Source: Bacteroidales bacterium UBA1680 (GTDB lineage: Bacteria > Bacteroidota > Bacteroidia > Bacteroidales > UBA932). Taken from it: a stretch of DNA of 51,495 nt. Every line of letters begins with the position of its first letter. Positions within the stretch are counted from its first letter, which is position 1. This document shows positions 40,776 through 50,062 of this stretch, piece after piece. The stretch lies in the NCBI GenBank assembly GCA_002320605.1, contig DCKG01000015.1, positions 1 through 51,495 of the forward strand, written 5' to 3'. The notes under the pieces are model-generated. The model was not told where the DNA came from. It did not search any database and worked only from the letters and a program-made list of their open reading frames with translations. Made by a program: the position numbers and the translations under genes.

Positions 40776-41963
40776 ATGTCAGAAAATATTAACTCCTCTG
40801 AATTCGATAGCATAGTTCCTTATTCTGATGAAGAAGCTGTCAAGGCGTTAGGTGAAGTCGCAAACCATCCTGCCTGCCTTGCGATCTCTGAATATCTTTT
40901 CCCAGATAGGCCTGTAACCTATCTTCGAGACGCTCTCCGAAGCGTTCACAGCATCGATGAATTTCAGCAGAAAGTGATGAACGAGGCTGTGATATGGGTC
41001 ATCAACAACACCGTCCATAATTTTTCCTACGACGGCATACAATATATCAAGGATCAGAAAGGCAGGTTCCTGCTGATGTCGAACCATAGGGACATCATTC
41101 TGGACCCTGCGATAACCCAGCTCGTGCTTTTCCGCAATGGCATCCCGATGACGGAAATCTGCGTCGGCGACAACTTGATAAAGCAGAGCAAGACCGTCGA
41201 GAAGCTGTTTCGCTCGAATAGGATGATAAAGGTCATCAGAGGCATCTCTGCCAGGGATCTTTATCTGTCTTCGCAATTGCTTTCCAAATACATCAGGGAT
41301 GACATTACTTCTGGGAAATCCTCGGTATGGCTGGCACAGAGGCAAGGAAGGACTAAAGATGGAATAGACACTACTGAACAGGGGCTTCTGAAAATGCTGG
41401 ACATGAGTGGCGTCAAGACGTTCTTGGAGAACTTCGAGGAGCTGAACATCATTCCTCTCAGCATTTCTTATGAATATGAGCCATGCGACATCCGTAAGGC
41501 TCGTGAGATGATGATTTCCAGGACTCAGAAATATGTCAAGTCTCATCATGAAGACATGCACAGCATAGTAATCGGCATCCGCCAGCAGAAAGGTGACGTG
41601 CATCTGAATATTGGGAAGCCGCTGACAGCCGAGGAAATCGAGGAGGCAGCGAAATGCGACAAGAATGACCGCTACCAAGCTATTCGTCATGCAATTGACA
41701 AGCGCGTGATCGAAGGCTATAAGCTTTGGAAAACGAATTTCATCGCATATGATCTTGTGAATCACAGCTTTAAATATTCCGAGATGTATAAGCCGGCAGA
41801 CATGGAAAAATTCATAGAATATACCGAACACAAGCTGGACAAAGTGGAGCGTAGGCTCAACCGTGAAGACCTCAGAACCATATTCCTGAAAATCTATGCC
41901 AATCCGGTCATGACAAAAGAGAGACTCGCAGTCGGAGCCTCTCTTCGTAAAGAACAGAATTAA
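40776..41963 (+). CDS. Acyltransferase of the PlsC/PlsB superfamily (glycerol-phosphate type)
   Basis: This 395-residue protein has the acyltransferase block NHRDIILDPAITQL (NHx4D, catalytic His/Asp). The following blocks are GNGIPMTEICVGDN-like (FRNGIPMTEICVGDNLI), KVIRG and SVWLAQRQGRTKDGID, and NIIPLSISYEYEPCD. It lacks obvious transmembrane helices, so it may be peripheral to the inner membrane, using acyl-CoA or acyl-ACP to acylate glycerol-phosphate or lysophosphatidate. It is long compared with PlsC (about 245). It follows queA and ends 2 bp from the convergent cysteate synthase-like gene. Confidence 0.82.
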   Translation: MSENINSSEFDSIVPYSDEEAVKALGEVANHPACLAISEYLFPDRPVTYLRDALRSVHSIDEFQQKVMNEAVIWVINNTVHNFSYDGIQYIKDQKGRFLLMSNHRDIILDPAITQLVLFRNGIPMTEICVGDNLIKQSKTVEKLFRSNRMIKVIRGISARDLYLSSQLLSKYIRDDITSGKSSVWLAQRQGRTKDGIDTTEQGLLKMLDMSGVKTFLENFEELNIIPLSISYEYEPCDIRKAREMMISRTQKYVKSHHEDMHSIVIGIRQQKGDVHLNIGKPLTAEEIEEAAKCDKNDRYQAIRHAIDKRVIEGYKLWKTNFIAYDLVNHSFKYSEMYKPADMEKFIEYTEHKLDKVERRLNREDLRTIFLKIYANPVMTKERLAVGASLRKEQN

Positions 41964-41965
41964 GT

Positions 41966-43249
41966 CTAGAATAATTTGTCTACGCTGGAGATGATTTCTT
42001 CCTGCGTAAGATCCGGGCTCAATATTAGGTCCGGATTTTTCATTTCGAAGCCTTTGCTGGTCGCATTCAGCATTCCTGCGCCAGAGATGTTAAGCATCAC
42101 TGTCTCGTCTCTCCTCACTATGCCCTCGTCCAAGGCCTTTTTCAATGCAGCGACGGCGCAGGCCGCAGCAGGGAATATGTCATAACCTTCTTGGTTGAAG
42201 AATTGGAGCACCCAGTAAATTATTTCGTCATTCGTTATCTTGAAGAAGTCCCCATTTGATTCTTTCAGAGTGTCGAAGAGTCCGCCAGCGATGCCGTAAG
42301 GCGGTTTCCTGTTAGACAGCACCTTGGCAAGTATGACCTCTGCGTTCCTGCGCGATTCCTCTGCAGTAATGGCAACGAGATCCCTGCTGCCGGCTTTCCA
42401 AGAATCGTACATCAGCGTGTATGGATAATTCTGGGCGCAGTAGATTCTCATGCAGTTTTTCCCGAAGCGCCCGTCTTTCTCAAGCCTTTTGGCGCTTTCC
42501 CATGCGGCTATCGCGCCGGTGCCGCTGCCGACGGCTTGGAAATATGCATCCGGGATTCTCCCGATTGCCTCGACCGCGCTTAAGACCGTGGTGCCCATGC
42601 CGTCTCTTCTGGCAATGTTCGTAGCCCCACCCTCCAGTCTGTATTTAGGGTCAGTGGCAAGCTTGTTACCAAGCGAGATGGCATCGAAATAATCGGTGCC
42701 GTGAGGGGTTGCGACAACTTTGACGCATGATTTCAGCCTGCGGATGAACCACAGGTCGCTGATATTGTCGTGAGGGATGCAGATCACTAGAGGAATGTCA
42801 TTATCGGAGCAGACCCTTGCGAATGCCCTGGCTGTGTTTCCGGCGGATTGCACGACCAGAATATGCTTGTCGTTTTTCTTGAGCCTTGCGCAGACAGAGA
42901 AGGCCTCGGTCTCCTTGAAAGAGCATGTTTCCATTCTCGCCCCGCGTTTCGGAACGTAACCGGAAACGGTAAGGTAGAGATTCTCCATGCCCAGGACCTC
43001 GGCAAGGCCTTTGCTCTTGTAGGTCACAGGAGCGTGCGACCGTCTCAGCGTCCTTGTGATGGGCAGCCACTCGGCATAACGATACAATCCTTTCCAATCA
43101 TCCCTGGGAGTGAATTTCTCATTCTCGTACTCTGCTCTTATCAGAGAAGGCGTTTTGCCCTCAGGGTCTCCAAGCAGCCATCCTGTGTCATCGAAGACTC
43201 TGCCTGAACCTATGTTCGTTAATTTGTACTTTGTTGGTCTGAACCTCAT
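41966..43249 (-). CDS. Cysteate synthase-like PLP enzyme (threonine synthase paralogue)
   Basis: This 427-residue fold-type II PLP enzyme is probably cysteate synthase, which makes L-cysteate from O-phosphoserine and sulfite. A generic reading would be threonine synthase, but several blocks match what I know of cysteate synthases: APVTYKSKGLAEVLG, SGYVPKRGARMETCSFKETEA (PLP Lys112), SAGNTARAFA, GGATNIARRDGMGTTVLSA, YFQAVGSGTGAIAAWE, CAQNYPYTLM and NRKPPYGIAGGLFDTL. The N-terminal cysteine pair present in archaeal relatives is absent. In Bacteroidota cysteate is the head-group precursor of sulfonolipids (capnine/sulfobactin type). It lies 12 bp after the Na+/Ca2+ exchanger gene and is likely co-transcribed with it. 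True threonine synthase activity cannot be excluded. Confidence 0.78.
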   Translation of the reverse strand: MRFRPTKYKLTNIGSGRVFDDTGWLLGDPEGKTPSLIRAEYENEKFTPRDDWKGLYRYAEWLPITRTLRRSHAPVTYKSKGLAEVLGMENLYLTVSGYVPKRGARMETCSFKETEAFSVCARLKKNDKHILVVQSAGNTARAFARVCSDNDIPLVICIPHDNISDLWFIRRLKSCVKVVATPHGTDYFDAISLGNKLATDPKYRLEGGATNIARRDGMGTTVLSAVEAIGRIPDAYFQAVGSGTGAIAAWESAKRLEKDGRFGKNCMRIYCAQNYPYTLMYDSWKAGSRDLVAITAEESRRNAEVILAKVLSNRKPPYGIAGGLFDTLKESNGDFFKITNDEIIYWVLQFFNQEGYDIFPAAACAVAALKKALDEGIVRRDETVMLNISGAGMLNATSKGFEMKNPDLILSPDLTQEEIISSVDKLF

Positions 43250-43261
43250 ATCCAGAATTAT

Positions 43262-44254
43262 TTAAAGTTTGACTATCAAATAAACCATGTAAATTGCTTC
43301 GCATAAAAGGAATAGAATGCCGTCAAATCTGTCAATGCAGCGTTTCTTGAATGTGAAGGCGCACAGCCAGATCATTATGGAACTGGCCATAATGGCAACT
43401 AAATCCACCGTCGTCATCCCAGAGAACGACAACGGGTGAATTACGGCTGATCCCCCAAGAATCAGCAGGATGTTCGAAATATTCGAACCCAATATATTTC
43501 CAAGCGCAAGCTGGCCTTTCTTCTTTGCGGCAGCCACGATGCAAGTAACAAGCTCAGGCAGAGATGTGCCGCCTGCAAGAATAGTCACGGCAATGAACTT
43601 CTCGCTTATGCCATTTGCCTTTGCAATTTCAACGGCCTCGTCCACGAACAGGTTGCCTCCATAGATCAGGCCGGCGAGACCCAGAATAACGAGGATGACG
43701 GACAGGAAGAGGTTCTTCTCCTTCTCTGGCGCTTCCGGCGTTTCCACGGCTTGCTTCCTCCCAATCTTGAAAGACTTCACCATGTAGGCAGCGAAGAGCA
43801 ATAAGAACATTATGCCGGAGGCTCGCGTCAGCATGTTTTCGTGGCCAACTAAGAAAGCCAGATTGTCCTCGATGCCGAAGAATTCGCAGATTGAATAACT
43901 TAAGCCAAATATGATCAAGAGCGACGTCACTATTATGTTCAGCACTGAATCCACGTTCACGTTGCTCTTTGTCATAGGAATTGGCATAAGAAGAGCCGTC
44001 ACACCCAATATAAGGAAGACATTGAATATGTTTGAGCCTAAAATGTTGCCGACTGCAACGTCTGAGATGCCTTTGATGGCGCCAGAAAAGCTTACGACCA
44101 TCTCTGGGGTGGATGTTCCGATGCCGACGATAGTAAGACCTATTACAAATTCGCTGATACCAGCCTTCCTCGCTATTGAGGAAGATCCATCAACCAAGAA
44201 CTCGGCTCCAACAACCACAAGTACTAATCCTAGAATCAATAGCAGATATGTCAT
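43262..44254 (-). CDS. Calcium/sodium antiporter (CaCA family, YrbG type)
   Basis: This 330-residue inner-membrane exchanger has about ten hydrophobic helices. The two signature alpha-repeats are GIGTSTPEMVVSFSGA (first half) and GGTSLPELVTCIVAA (second half), each followed by GNILGSNIFN/GNILGSNISN, the diagnostic CaCA repeats that bind Ca2+ and Na+. The two halves are inverted copies, as expected. A TAAATTTG box at 44288-44295 drives it. The next gene in the transcript is the cysteate synthase-like gene. Confidence 0.94.
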   Translation of the reverse strand: MTYLLLILGLVLVVVGAEFLVDGSSSIARKAGISEFVIGLTIVGIGTSTPEMVVSFSGAIKGISDVAVGNILGSNIFNVFLILGVTALLMPIPMTKSNVNVDSVLNIIVTSLLIIFGLSYSICEFFGIEDNLAFLVGHENMLTRASGIMFLLLFAAYMVKSFKIGRKQAVETPEAPEKEKNLFLSVILVILGLAGLIYGGNLFVDEAVEIAKANGISEKFIAVTILAGGTSLPELVTCIVAAAKKKGQLALGNILGSNISNILLILGGSAVIHPLSFSGMTTVDLVAIMASSIMIWLCAFTFKKRCIDRFDGILFLLCEAIYMVYLIVKL

Positions 44255-44287
44255 CCCTTCAATAGATTATCTATTCATAATGATTTT

Positions 44288-44295
44288 CAAATTTA
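44288..44295 (-). promoter_or_regulatory. -7 box for the exchanger operon
   Basis: On the minus strand this reads TAAATTTG. It is separated by exactly 21 bp from the outward-facing NfeD box (44317-44324). On either strand the opposite box supplies a TTTA/TATA-like element near the -33 position. Confidence 0.5.
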
Positions 44296-44316
44296 CGGAA
44301 ATATTGCAAAAAATCA

Positions 44317-44324
44317 TATATTTG
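44317..44324 (+). promoter_or_regulatory. -7 box for the NfeD protease gene
   Basis: TATATTTG lies 22 nt before the ATG at 44347. Confidence 0.5.
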
Positions 44325-44346
44325 TACTGATGCCAATTGCAAGTTT

Positions 44347-45660
44347 ATGTCTAGAATTCTTCGTGTCTGCGCTTTCATGTTCATATCCTTTGTCGTCGCT
44401 CAGGTTGCGAATGGCAAAGACAAGATTTTCTACATCCGGCTCGACCACGACATCGACAATATCGCCAGGAACAGAATCACTAAGGCAATCGCAGATGCCG
44501 AGAAGGCCAATGCGGATTATTTCATCTTGGATTTGGACACATACGGAGGAGAACTTGCAGCTGCGGACAGCATCAGGAGCGCCCTGCTGAGATGCGGAAT
44601 CCCTACTGCTGCCTTTATTAATATGCAGGCGGCATCTGCGGGAGCTCTGATTAGCATTGCCTGCGACTCGATTTATATGCGAGAGGGCAGCACTATAGGA
44701 GCCGCTACTGTCGTTAATGGCATCGACGGAAAGCCAATGCCGGACAAATACCAAAGTTTCATGAGGGGGATGATGCGCTCGACAGCCGAAGCTACCGGAA
44801 GAGATCCGCAGATTGCCCAGAGCATGGTTGACACAGCCCATGTGCTCAGCATGACGCCTTCAGAGGCTATGAAGGCAGGATATTGCCAAGGAATATGTGA
44901 TAACAAGGATCAGGTTGCGGAAAGGCTAGCTGGAAGCAAAGAATACGAATATGTCGAATTCTCTCAGACTTCCGCTGAAAAGACTGCCGAGGCTCTGATG
45001 TCTGTCAGATTCATATTCCTGTTAATGATATTCGGTGGCCTTTATATCGAATTCAAGACCCCGGGAGTAGGCATACCTCTGATTATTGCCATTCTGGGGG
45101 CAATCCTGTACTTCTCTCCGCTCTATGTCGTGCACTTAGCCCAGAACTGGGAAATCGCTCTATTCATAATCGGACTAGTCCTGCTTGGCATGGAGCTTTT
45201 CGTAATCCCAGGCTTCGGAGTGTGCGGAATATTGGGAATCATTGCCATAGTTGTTTCGCTCACTTTTGCCGCCATAGACAACAGCCATCTATTCAAGTTA
45301 GACGGCTCATTCGACGTAAAACCTGTTCTGATACCATTCGGAGAGGTAATAATAAGTTTCGTCACCGCAGTGTTCATAGGAATATATCTCGTCGGCAAAC
45401 TGTACCCGACAAGAGCCTTCAACGACATCGCCCTTCGTCAGTCTCTGGAAGGTTCTGACGGTTTCGTAGGCGTGCAGACCGGTCTGGAACGCCTGAACGG
45501 TAGGGACGTGACGGTTTTCACGGCGCTAAAGCCTTCTGGCAAAGTGATGTGCGATGGCAAAATTTACGATGCCGTGATTGATGTCGGCTACGCCAATAAA
45601 GGAGAAATCCTGACCGTTTTCAAAGCCGAGCAAGGCCGGCTATACTGCAAAAAGAAATAA
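44347..45660 (+). CDS. NfeD-type membrane protein with ClpP-like serine protease domain
   Basis: This is a 437-residue protein. A signal sequence (about 1-22) leads to a periplasmic ClpP-like protease domain (about 25-190) with Ser97 in QAASAGAL and a candidate general-base Lys134 in MPDKYQSF, the Ser/Lys dyad of the 1510-N/NfeD family. A block of four to five transmembrane helices (about 215-345) follows, with a C-terminal OB-like NfeD domain (about 380-437, GVQTGLERLNGRDVTVF). Full-length NfeD proteins are thought to work with stomatin-like proteins in membrane quality control. No stomatin gene is adjacent here. It is monocistronic. Confidence 0.9.
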   Translation: MSRILRVCAFMFISFVVAQVANGKDKIFYIRLDHDIDNIARNRITKAIADAEKANADYFILDLDTYGGELAAADSIRSALLRCGIPTAAFINMQAASAGALISIACDSIYMREGSTIGAATVVNGIDGKPMPDKYQSFMRGMMRSTAEATGRDPQIAQSMVDTAHVLSMTPSEAMKAGYCQGICDNKDQVAERLAGSKEYEYVEFSQTSAEKTAEALMSVRFIFLLMIFGGLYIEFKTPGVGIPLIIAILGAILYFSPLYVVHLAQNWEIALFIIGLVLLGMELFVIPGFGVCGILGIIAIVVSLTFAAIDNSHLFKLDGSFDVKPVLIPFGEVIISFVTAVFIGIYLVGKLYPTRAFNDIALRQSLEGSDGFVGVQTGLERLNGRDVTVFTALKPSGKVMCDGKIYDAVIDVGYANKGEILTVFKAEQGRLYCKKK

Positions 45661-45662
45661 TA

Positions 45663-47072
45663 TTACAATCTTTTGGAGAGCGCACAGACGTTTTCTACGT
45701 GCTGCGTATGAGGAAACATGTCGACAGGCTGCACGGCAGTGATGTCGTATTTATCGCATAGAATAGCAAGATCTCTTGCCTGCGATGCTGGATTACAGCT
45801 CACGTAGACGATTCGCTTTGGAGCAGCTCGTAATATTACTTTTGCAACGTCAGGATGAATCCCGGCTCTCGGAGGGTCTAGAATAATCACGTCAGGGTGG
45901 CCATGTGCAGAGATGAAATCTGCATTCAGTACGTCTTTCATATCCCCGGCGAAGAACTCGCAATTTGAGATTCCATTGCATGCCGCATTGATTCTCGCAT
46001 CTTCAATAGCCTCAGGAACGTATTCAATGCCAATAACTTTCGAAGCCTTCGAAGACACGAACTGAGCAATCGTGCCTGTGCCTGTGTATAAGTCATAGAC
46101 TATTTCCTTGCCAGTCAGATGGGCAAACTCACGAGTCACGCTGTACAGTTTGTAAGCTTGTCCGGAATTTGTCTGATAGAACGACTTCGGACCTATTCTG
46201 AAACTCAGCCCCTCCATTGCCTCACGAATGAACGGCTCTCCCTTATACAGTATGCATTCCTGGTCACCGATAGAGTCATTCATCTTAGGGTTTATCACGT
46301 AGTAGAGAGAGGTCACTTGCTTAAATTCTTCTAGTACTGCATCAAGTAACTTTTCCCGCCTCTCTTTGTCGTCGTAATAGAAGCAAATTATTACCATTAC
46401 GTTACCAGCATCGGTAGTGCGGATGAACATATTCCTGACAAAGCCCTGATTGTTCCGAATATCGAAAAACTCCAGCCCATTCTTGACGCAATATCCCTTT
46501 ATGAATAGCCTGATTGCATTCGAAGGATCTCTCTGGAGAGCGCAGTGCTTAATGTCTAGCACCTTGTCGAAAAATTTGCCAACATGGAAACCCAGCCCGA
46601 CTCTGTCGCTGTATGGAATGCCCTCGGGATCCTCATCTTTCAGTATCCATCGCTTGGATGAGAATGTGAACTCAAGCTTGTTCCGGTAGTATTGAGTCTT
46701 GTCTGAAGGCAGTGTAGGGCGAATCTCAGGCACATTCAGATGGCCAATTCTAACCAATTGGTCTTCAACTTGCTGACGCTTCGCCTCCAGCTGCATCCGG
46801 TAGGGGAGAGGCTGCCAGGTGCATCCTCCGCAAATCCCAAAATGCTCGCAGAAAGGTTCCAGCCTGTCTTTTGAAGGAGTCACGATTTTCTCGATGAAGC
46901 CTTCGTAATATTTCTTATTCTTCTTAGTCACCCTGATATCCACTACATCGCCAGGCACGGCGAAAGGAACAAAAACCACAATGCCATTCCAATGCGTCAG
47001 GGCTTTTCCCTCAGCAGCGCAAGCTTCAATAGTCTGATTTTCAAGTAATAGGTCAATTCTTTTGCGTGCCAT
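45663..47072 (-). CDS. rlmD: 23S rRNA (uracil-C5)-methyltransferase, RlmD/RumA type
   Basis: This 469-residue SAM-dependent methyltransferase starts with a TRAM RNA-binding domain (about 1-65). The four Cys of a [4Fe-4S] cluster follow: Cys75, Cys81, Cys84 (CEHFGICGGC) and Cys177 (IKHCALQ). The catalytic domain has VYDLYTGTGTIAQF for SAM, VIILDPPRAGI, and the catalytic nucleophile Cys in YVSCNPASQARDL. Target specificity (U1939 or U747 equivalents) cannot be decided from the sequence. It lies 5 bp after the Na/Pi cotransporter gene and is probably co-transcribed. Confidence 0.93.
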   Translation of the reverse strand: MARKRIDLLLENQTIEACAAEGKALTHWNGIVVFVPFAVPGDVVDIRVTKKNKKYYEGFIEKIVTPSKDRLEPFCEHFGICGGCTWQPLPYRMQLEAKRQQVEDQLVRIGHLNVPEIRPTLPSDKTQYYRNKLEFTFSSKRWILKDEDPEGIPYSDRVGLGFHVGKFFDKVLDIKHCALQRDPSNAIRLFIKGYCVKNGLEFFDIRNNQGFVRNMFIRTTDAGNVMVIICFYYDDKERREKLLDAVLEEFKQVTSLYYVINPKMNDSIGDQECILYKGEPFIREAMEGLSFRIGPKSFYQTNSGQAYKLYSVTREFAHLTGKEIVYDLYTGTGTIAQFVSSKASKVIGIEYVPEAIEDARINAACNGISNCEFFAGDMKDVLNADFISAHGHPDVIILDPPRAGIHPDVAKVILRAAPKRIVYVSCNPASQARDLAILCDKYDITAVQPVDMFPHTQHVENVCALSKRL

Positions 47073-47077
47073 GATTA

Positions 47078-48763
47078 TTATCTGGAAAAATTATTGACCA
47101 GCGACTGAGAAACGTTGATCATGAAATCACCCATGGTCTCGAGTTCCTCAAGTAAGTCTAGATAGTAGTTAAGCGCAAGGAATTTTTCCGACTCCTTTTC
47201 TATTCTATTTATGCATTCATCCCTGAGCATATTCCTAGTGTCGTTTATGTCATCTTCGGCAGCTCCTGCATTGCTGATGTCAGTCAGAGACTTATCAACT
47301 GCCAGCTGAATATTCCCGATCATCACTTTGTATGCGAACTCCACTTTGTCCACCAGCCGGTTAAGGTTCTTGAGAGATTCTGCATCGAATTCCAGATTAT
47401 GGGCGCGGAGCCTGTACAGATGGCGGCTTATGTTCATGCAGCTGTCGCCGAGGCTTTCCAGCTCTCCGATTATCCTGTATAGTTTCTTTACCTCATCTGC
47501 TTCATGGCCGCTCAAAGGTCCTTCGGACAACTGATTGAGGTAGGATGCGATTTCGTATTCGAACTTGTCCGTGATTTCCTCGCTTTTCACTAGCTTTTCC
47601 CTGTATTCCTCGAATAAATCTGGATTCTTCTCATTGAGCGCAAGTTTAACGTACTGGTAACCCTCGTGAGCCGTCTCGGCGAAATTCAAAGACTCCTGTA
47701 GTGCTAATTCTATTGAAATCGAAGGAGTTACGCTCAATCTTCCGTTCCCGATGAACCTCAGCCTGAATTCGCCTTTCTGCTCTGCAGGCTCCTTGAAAAT
47801 TTTACGCAGAATGCCAGCTATTATTTTCCTGAACCATATTAGGATAATGGCAGAGAATAAGTTGAATAGGGTGTGCACGGTAGCAATTTCATAAACCTCT
47901 GAGATTTGCGGATTCACATCTAGTAGAGAAATCAGCCAAGTGCATAGATTTATGAAAGGATTGAAGAAAATGAGGACTAATATGCAACCGACGACATTGA
48001 ATATGGTATGTGCCATCGCAGCCCTTCTTCCTTGAACATCTGCCTCTCCGAGGGCTAAGTTAGGATGTATCGTGGTTCCTATATTGGCGCCAAGGACAAT
48101 TGAGGCCCCGAGAGGGAAGGACAACCACCCTGCAAAGCAGAGCACCATGGAAATGATTACCGTGACGCTAGAAGAACGTATGAGCCAGGTAAATAATATG
48201 CTGAGAACCAAGAATGTGATTATGGACCAGAACCCGTGACCGCCGAGTCTGTCTATGATTGGCGCAGTGCCTGGCATGGTGGTGAGGGCTTGAAGCGAAG
48301 AGTTCATGAATATGAGACCGACGAATAAGAGGGCGGAGCTTAGTAATATGTTGCCTATGTTTTTGATGGTCTGATTCTTCATGAGGCTCATCACGAAGCC
48401 TATGCCAACCAGAATGAAAGCAAAGTAAGATATGTTTAAATTAAAACCTAATATGCCTATCAACCAGGGGGTTATGGTCGTCCCGACGTTTGCGCCCATA
48501 ATCACCGAGATGCCTTGCTCGAGGGTAAGGGTGGCACCACTTACGAGGGTAACGACTACATAAGATGTAATGCTTGAAGACTGGATGAGAGCGGTCATTC
48601 CGGCTCCAGAAAGGAATTGCTTGACGGCGCTTCCTGAACGCATGCCTTTTTCGAATTTACGAAGCTTCTCTCCGCAGAGTTTCTGAAGTTCAGAACTCAG
48701 CATGTCCATTCCGAAGATAAATAGCGCGATTGCGCCAAGAAGTGTCAGTATCTGTAATATCAT
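47078..48763 (-). CDS. Na/Pi cotransporter family protein with PhoU-like C-terminus
   Basis: This is a 561-residue inner-membrane protein with two Na/Pi cotransport repeats. The first contains ALIQSSSITSYVVV and GANVGTTITPWLIG, the second RSSSVTVIISMVL and GANIGTTIHPNLALG, the QSSS and GANxGTT hallmarks. The C-terminal about 220 residues are soluble and helical, like PhoU (ELESLGDSCMNISRHLYRL, LLEELETMGDFMINVSQSL). It would import phosphate with sodium. It leads a two-gene unit with rlmD. No pho regulator is nearby, and no clear TAnnTTTG box was found upstream. Confidence 0.93.
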   Translation of the reverse strand: MILQILTLLGAIALFIFGMDMLSSELQKLCGEKLRKFEKGMRSGSAVKQFLSGAGMTALIQSSSITSYVVVTLVSGATLTLEQGISVIMGANVGTTITPWLIGILGFNLNISYFAFILVGIGFVMSLMKNQTIKNIGNILLSSALLFVGLIFMNSSLQALTTMPGTAPIIDRLGGHGFWSIITFLVLSILFTWLIRSSSVTVIISMVLCFAGWLSFPLGASIVLGANIGTTIHPNLALGEADVQGRRAAMAHTIFNVVGCILVLIFFNPFINLCTWLISLLDVNPQISEVYEIATVHTLFNLFSAIILIWFRKIIAGILRKIFKEPAEQKGEFRLRFIGNGRLSVTPSISIELALQESLNFAETAHEGYQYVKLALNEKNPDLFEEYREKLVKSEEITDKFEYEIASYLNQLSEGPLSGHEADEVKKLYRIIGELESLGDSCMNISRHLYRLRAHNLEFDAESLKNLNRLVDKVEFAYKVMIGNIQLAVDKSLTDISNAGAAEDDINDTRNMLRDECINRIEKESEKFLALNYYLDLLEELETMGDFMINVSQSLVNNFSR

Positions 48764-48837
48764 CAGCTGGGTAGGATGTCTTGTCCTTTACTTAACATAA
48801 TGTAAATTGTATAACAAGCAAGCGGGGAAGCCTGAGG

Positions 48838-50010
48838 CTACCTACCGGCAGAAATTACTGCCTCAGCCAGGCTGGCAGCATCGAATTTTTCTGGGGCATA
48901 GCCTTGCTTGAAAGATATTCCCTCGCTTAGAAGCTCGAATCCGGCGTCGGCAGCCATGTCGTTCAGCAATTTTACGCTGGCGCCAGCCCAAGTGAATGAC
49001 CCAAATGCAGCGAATTTTCTATTCTTGACGCCTCTGCCGGCCACGCCTTCCATGAACTGGCGGACATGTGGGAAAATTTCCATGTTGTAGGTCGGAGAGC
49101 CAACAATGAGAGTATCGTATTTGAAAACGTCTCTTAATGCGTAGGAATAATCTTCTGCGGTCAGATTATGAATTCCATACGGGATATTCCTTTTTTCAAG
49201 CTCAGCGGCAATTGCCTTGGCTGCCTTCTCGGTGTTGCCATACATCGAGCCATAGGCCAGGCAGACTCCGCACCCGGCCTTGTACTGGCTTAAATCGTCG
49301 TACAGCTTCACCACCTCCGGGATTTCTTTTTCCCACACAGGTCCGTGCACGCTGCATATTCTGTGAATATCAAGCCCTCCAAGCTTTTTCAGGGCGGCCT
49401 GCACAGGCTGCCCGTACTTCCCGACTATGGATGCGTAATAACGAATCATTTCTTCTTTATATTCATCAAAAAGATTTGATTTATAGTCACTTATGCACGG
49501 AGGAGCAGCTTTATAGGAGCCGAATGCATCGCCAGGAAACAGGGTATGCTCTTCGGCGCACCAAGTCGCCATGGTTTCCGGCCAATGCACCATCGGGATC
49601 ATGAAGAACTGCAGCGACGTTTCCCCAAGTTTCAGAATCTCCCCTTCTTTTACTATCTGGACGTTGTCGGTCAGTCCCTGATATCCTTCGAGCATCTGAG
49701 CAGCCTTGCAATTAGCCACCACCGTGCATCCTGGATATTCATTTCTGATAAATGTGACGAGGGCTGAATGATCCGGCTCCATGTGATTGATGACAAGGTA
49801 GTCGATTTTCCTGTCCCCCAATTCTTTTTTGACGTTTCTGATGAATTCATCGGCGAATGCCGCATCGACTGTGTCTAGCAAGGCAACCTTTTCATCGATG
49901 ACAAGGTATGAATTGTAACTTATTCCTTCAGGCACTGGCCAATGGCTTTCAAATAGCTTCATTCGGAAGTCGTTCACGCCGACGTAGCGCACTCTTTCGC
50001 TTAATTTCAT
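48838..50010 (-). CDS. A-type flavoprotein (FprA/FDP family)
   Basis: This 390-residue soluble flavodiiron protein has an N-terminal metallo-beta-lactamase domain with the diiron ligands in NHMEPDH (His76, Glu78, Asp80, His81), MVHWPETM and FPGDAFGS, plus SVHGPVW. A C-terminal flavodoxin domain (about 253-390, LAYGSMYGNTEKAA for FMN phosphate, VGSPTYNMEIFPHV) follows. Such enzymes reduce O2 or NO to protect anaerobes. No rubredoxin domain is fused. It is monocistronic with a TAAATTTG box at 50034-50041, diverging from rarA. Confidence 0.94.
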   Translation of the reverse strand: MKLSERVRYVGVNDFRMKLFESHWPVPEGISYNSYLVIDEKVALLDTVDAAFADEFIRNVKKELGDRKIDYLVINHMEPDHSALVTFIRNEYPGCTVVANCKAAQMLEGYQGLTDNVQIVKEGEILKLGETSLQFFMIPMVHWPETMATWCAEEHTLFPGDAFGSYKAAPPCISDYKSNLFDEYKEEMIRYYASIVGKYGQPVQAALKKLGGLDIHRICSVHGPVWEKEIPEVVKLYDDLSQYKAGCGVCLAYGSMYGNTEKAAKAIAAELEKRNIPYGIHNLTAEDYSYALRDVFKYDTLIVGSPTYNMEIFPHVRQFMEGVAGRGVKNRKFAAFGSFTWAGASVKLLNDMAADAGFELLSEGISFKQGYAPEKFDAASLAEAVISAGR

Positions 50011-50033
50011 TGCTGCATTGATTTTACGATATG

Positions 50034-50041
50034 CAAATTTA
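50034..50041 (-). promoter_or_regulatory. -7 box for the flavoprotein gene
   Basis: On the minus strand this reads TAAATTTG, 23 nt before the ATG. It is exactly 21 bp from the outward rarA box, the same geometry as the exchanger/NfeD pair. Confidence 0.5.
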
Positions 50042-50062
50042 AGAAACTTCGTGGCTTTTTGC

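Noticed and set aside
40848..41831. 327-codon minus-strand frame opposite the acyltransferase gene
   Set aside because: It is long, but antisense to a gene with clear acyltransferase motifs; its translation has no recognisable domain.
41966..43249. Plain threonine synthase (thrC) annotation
   Set aside because: Motif pattern fits cysteate synthase better; kept only as an alternative in the entry.
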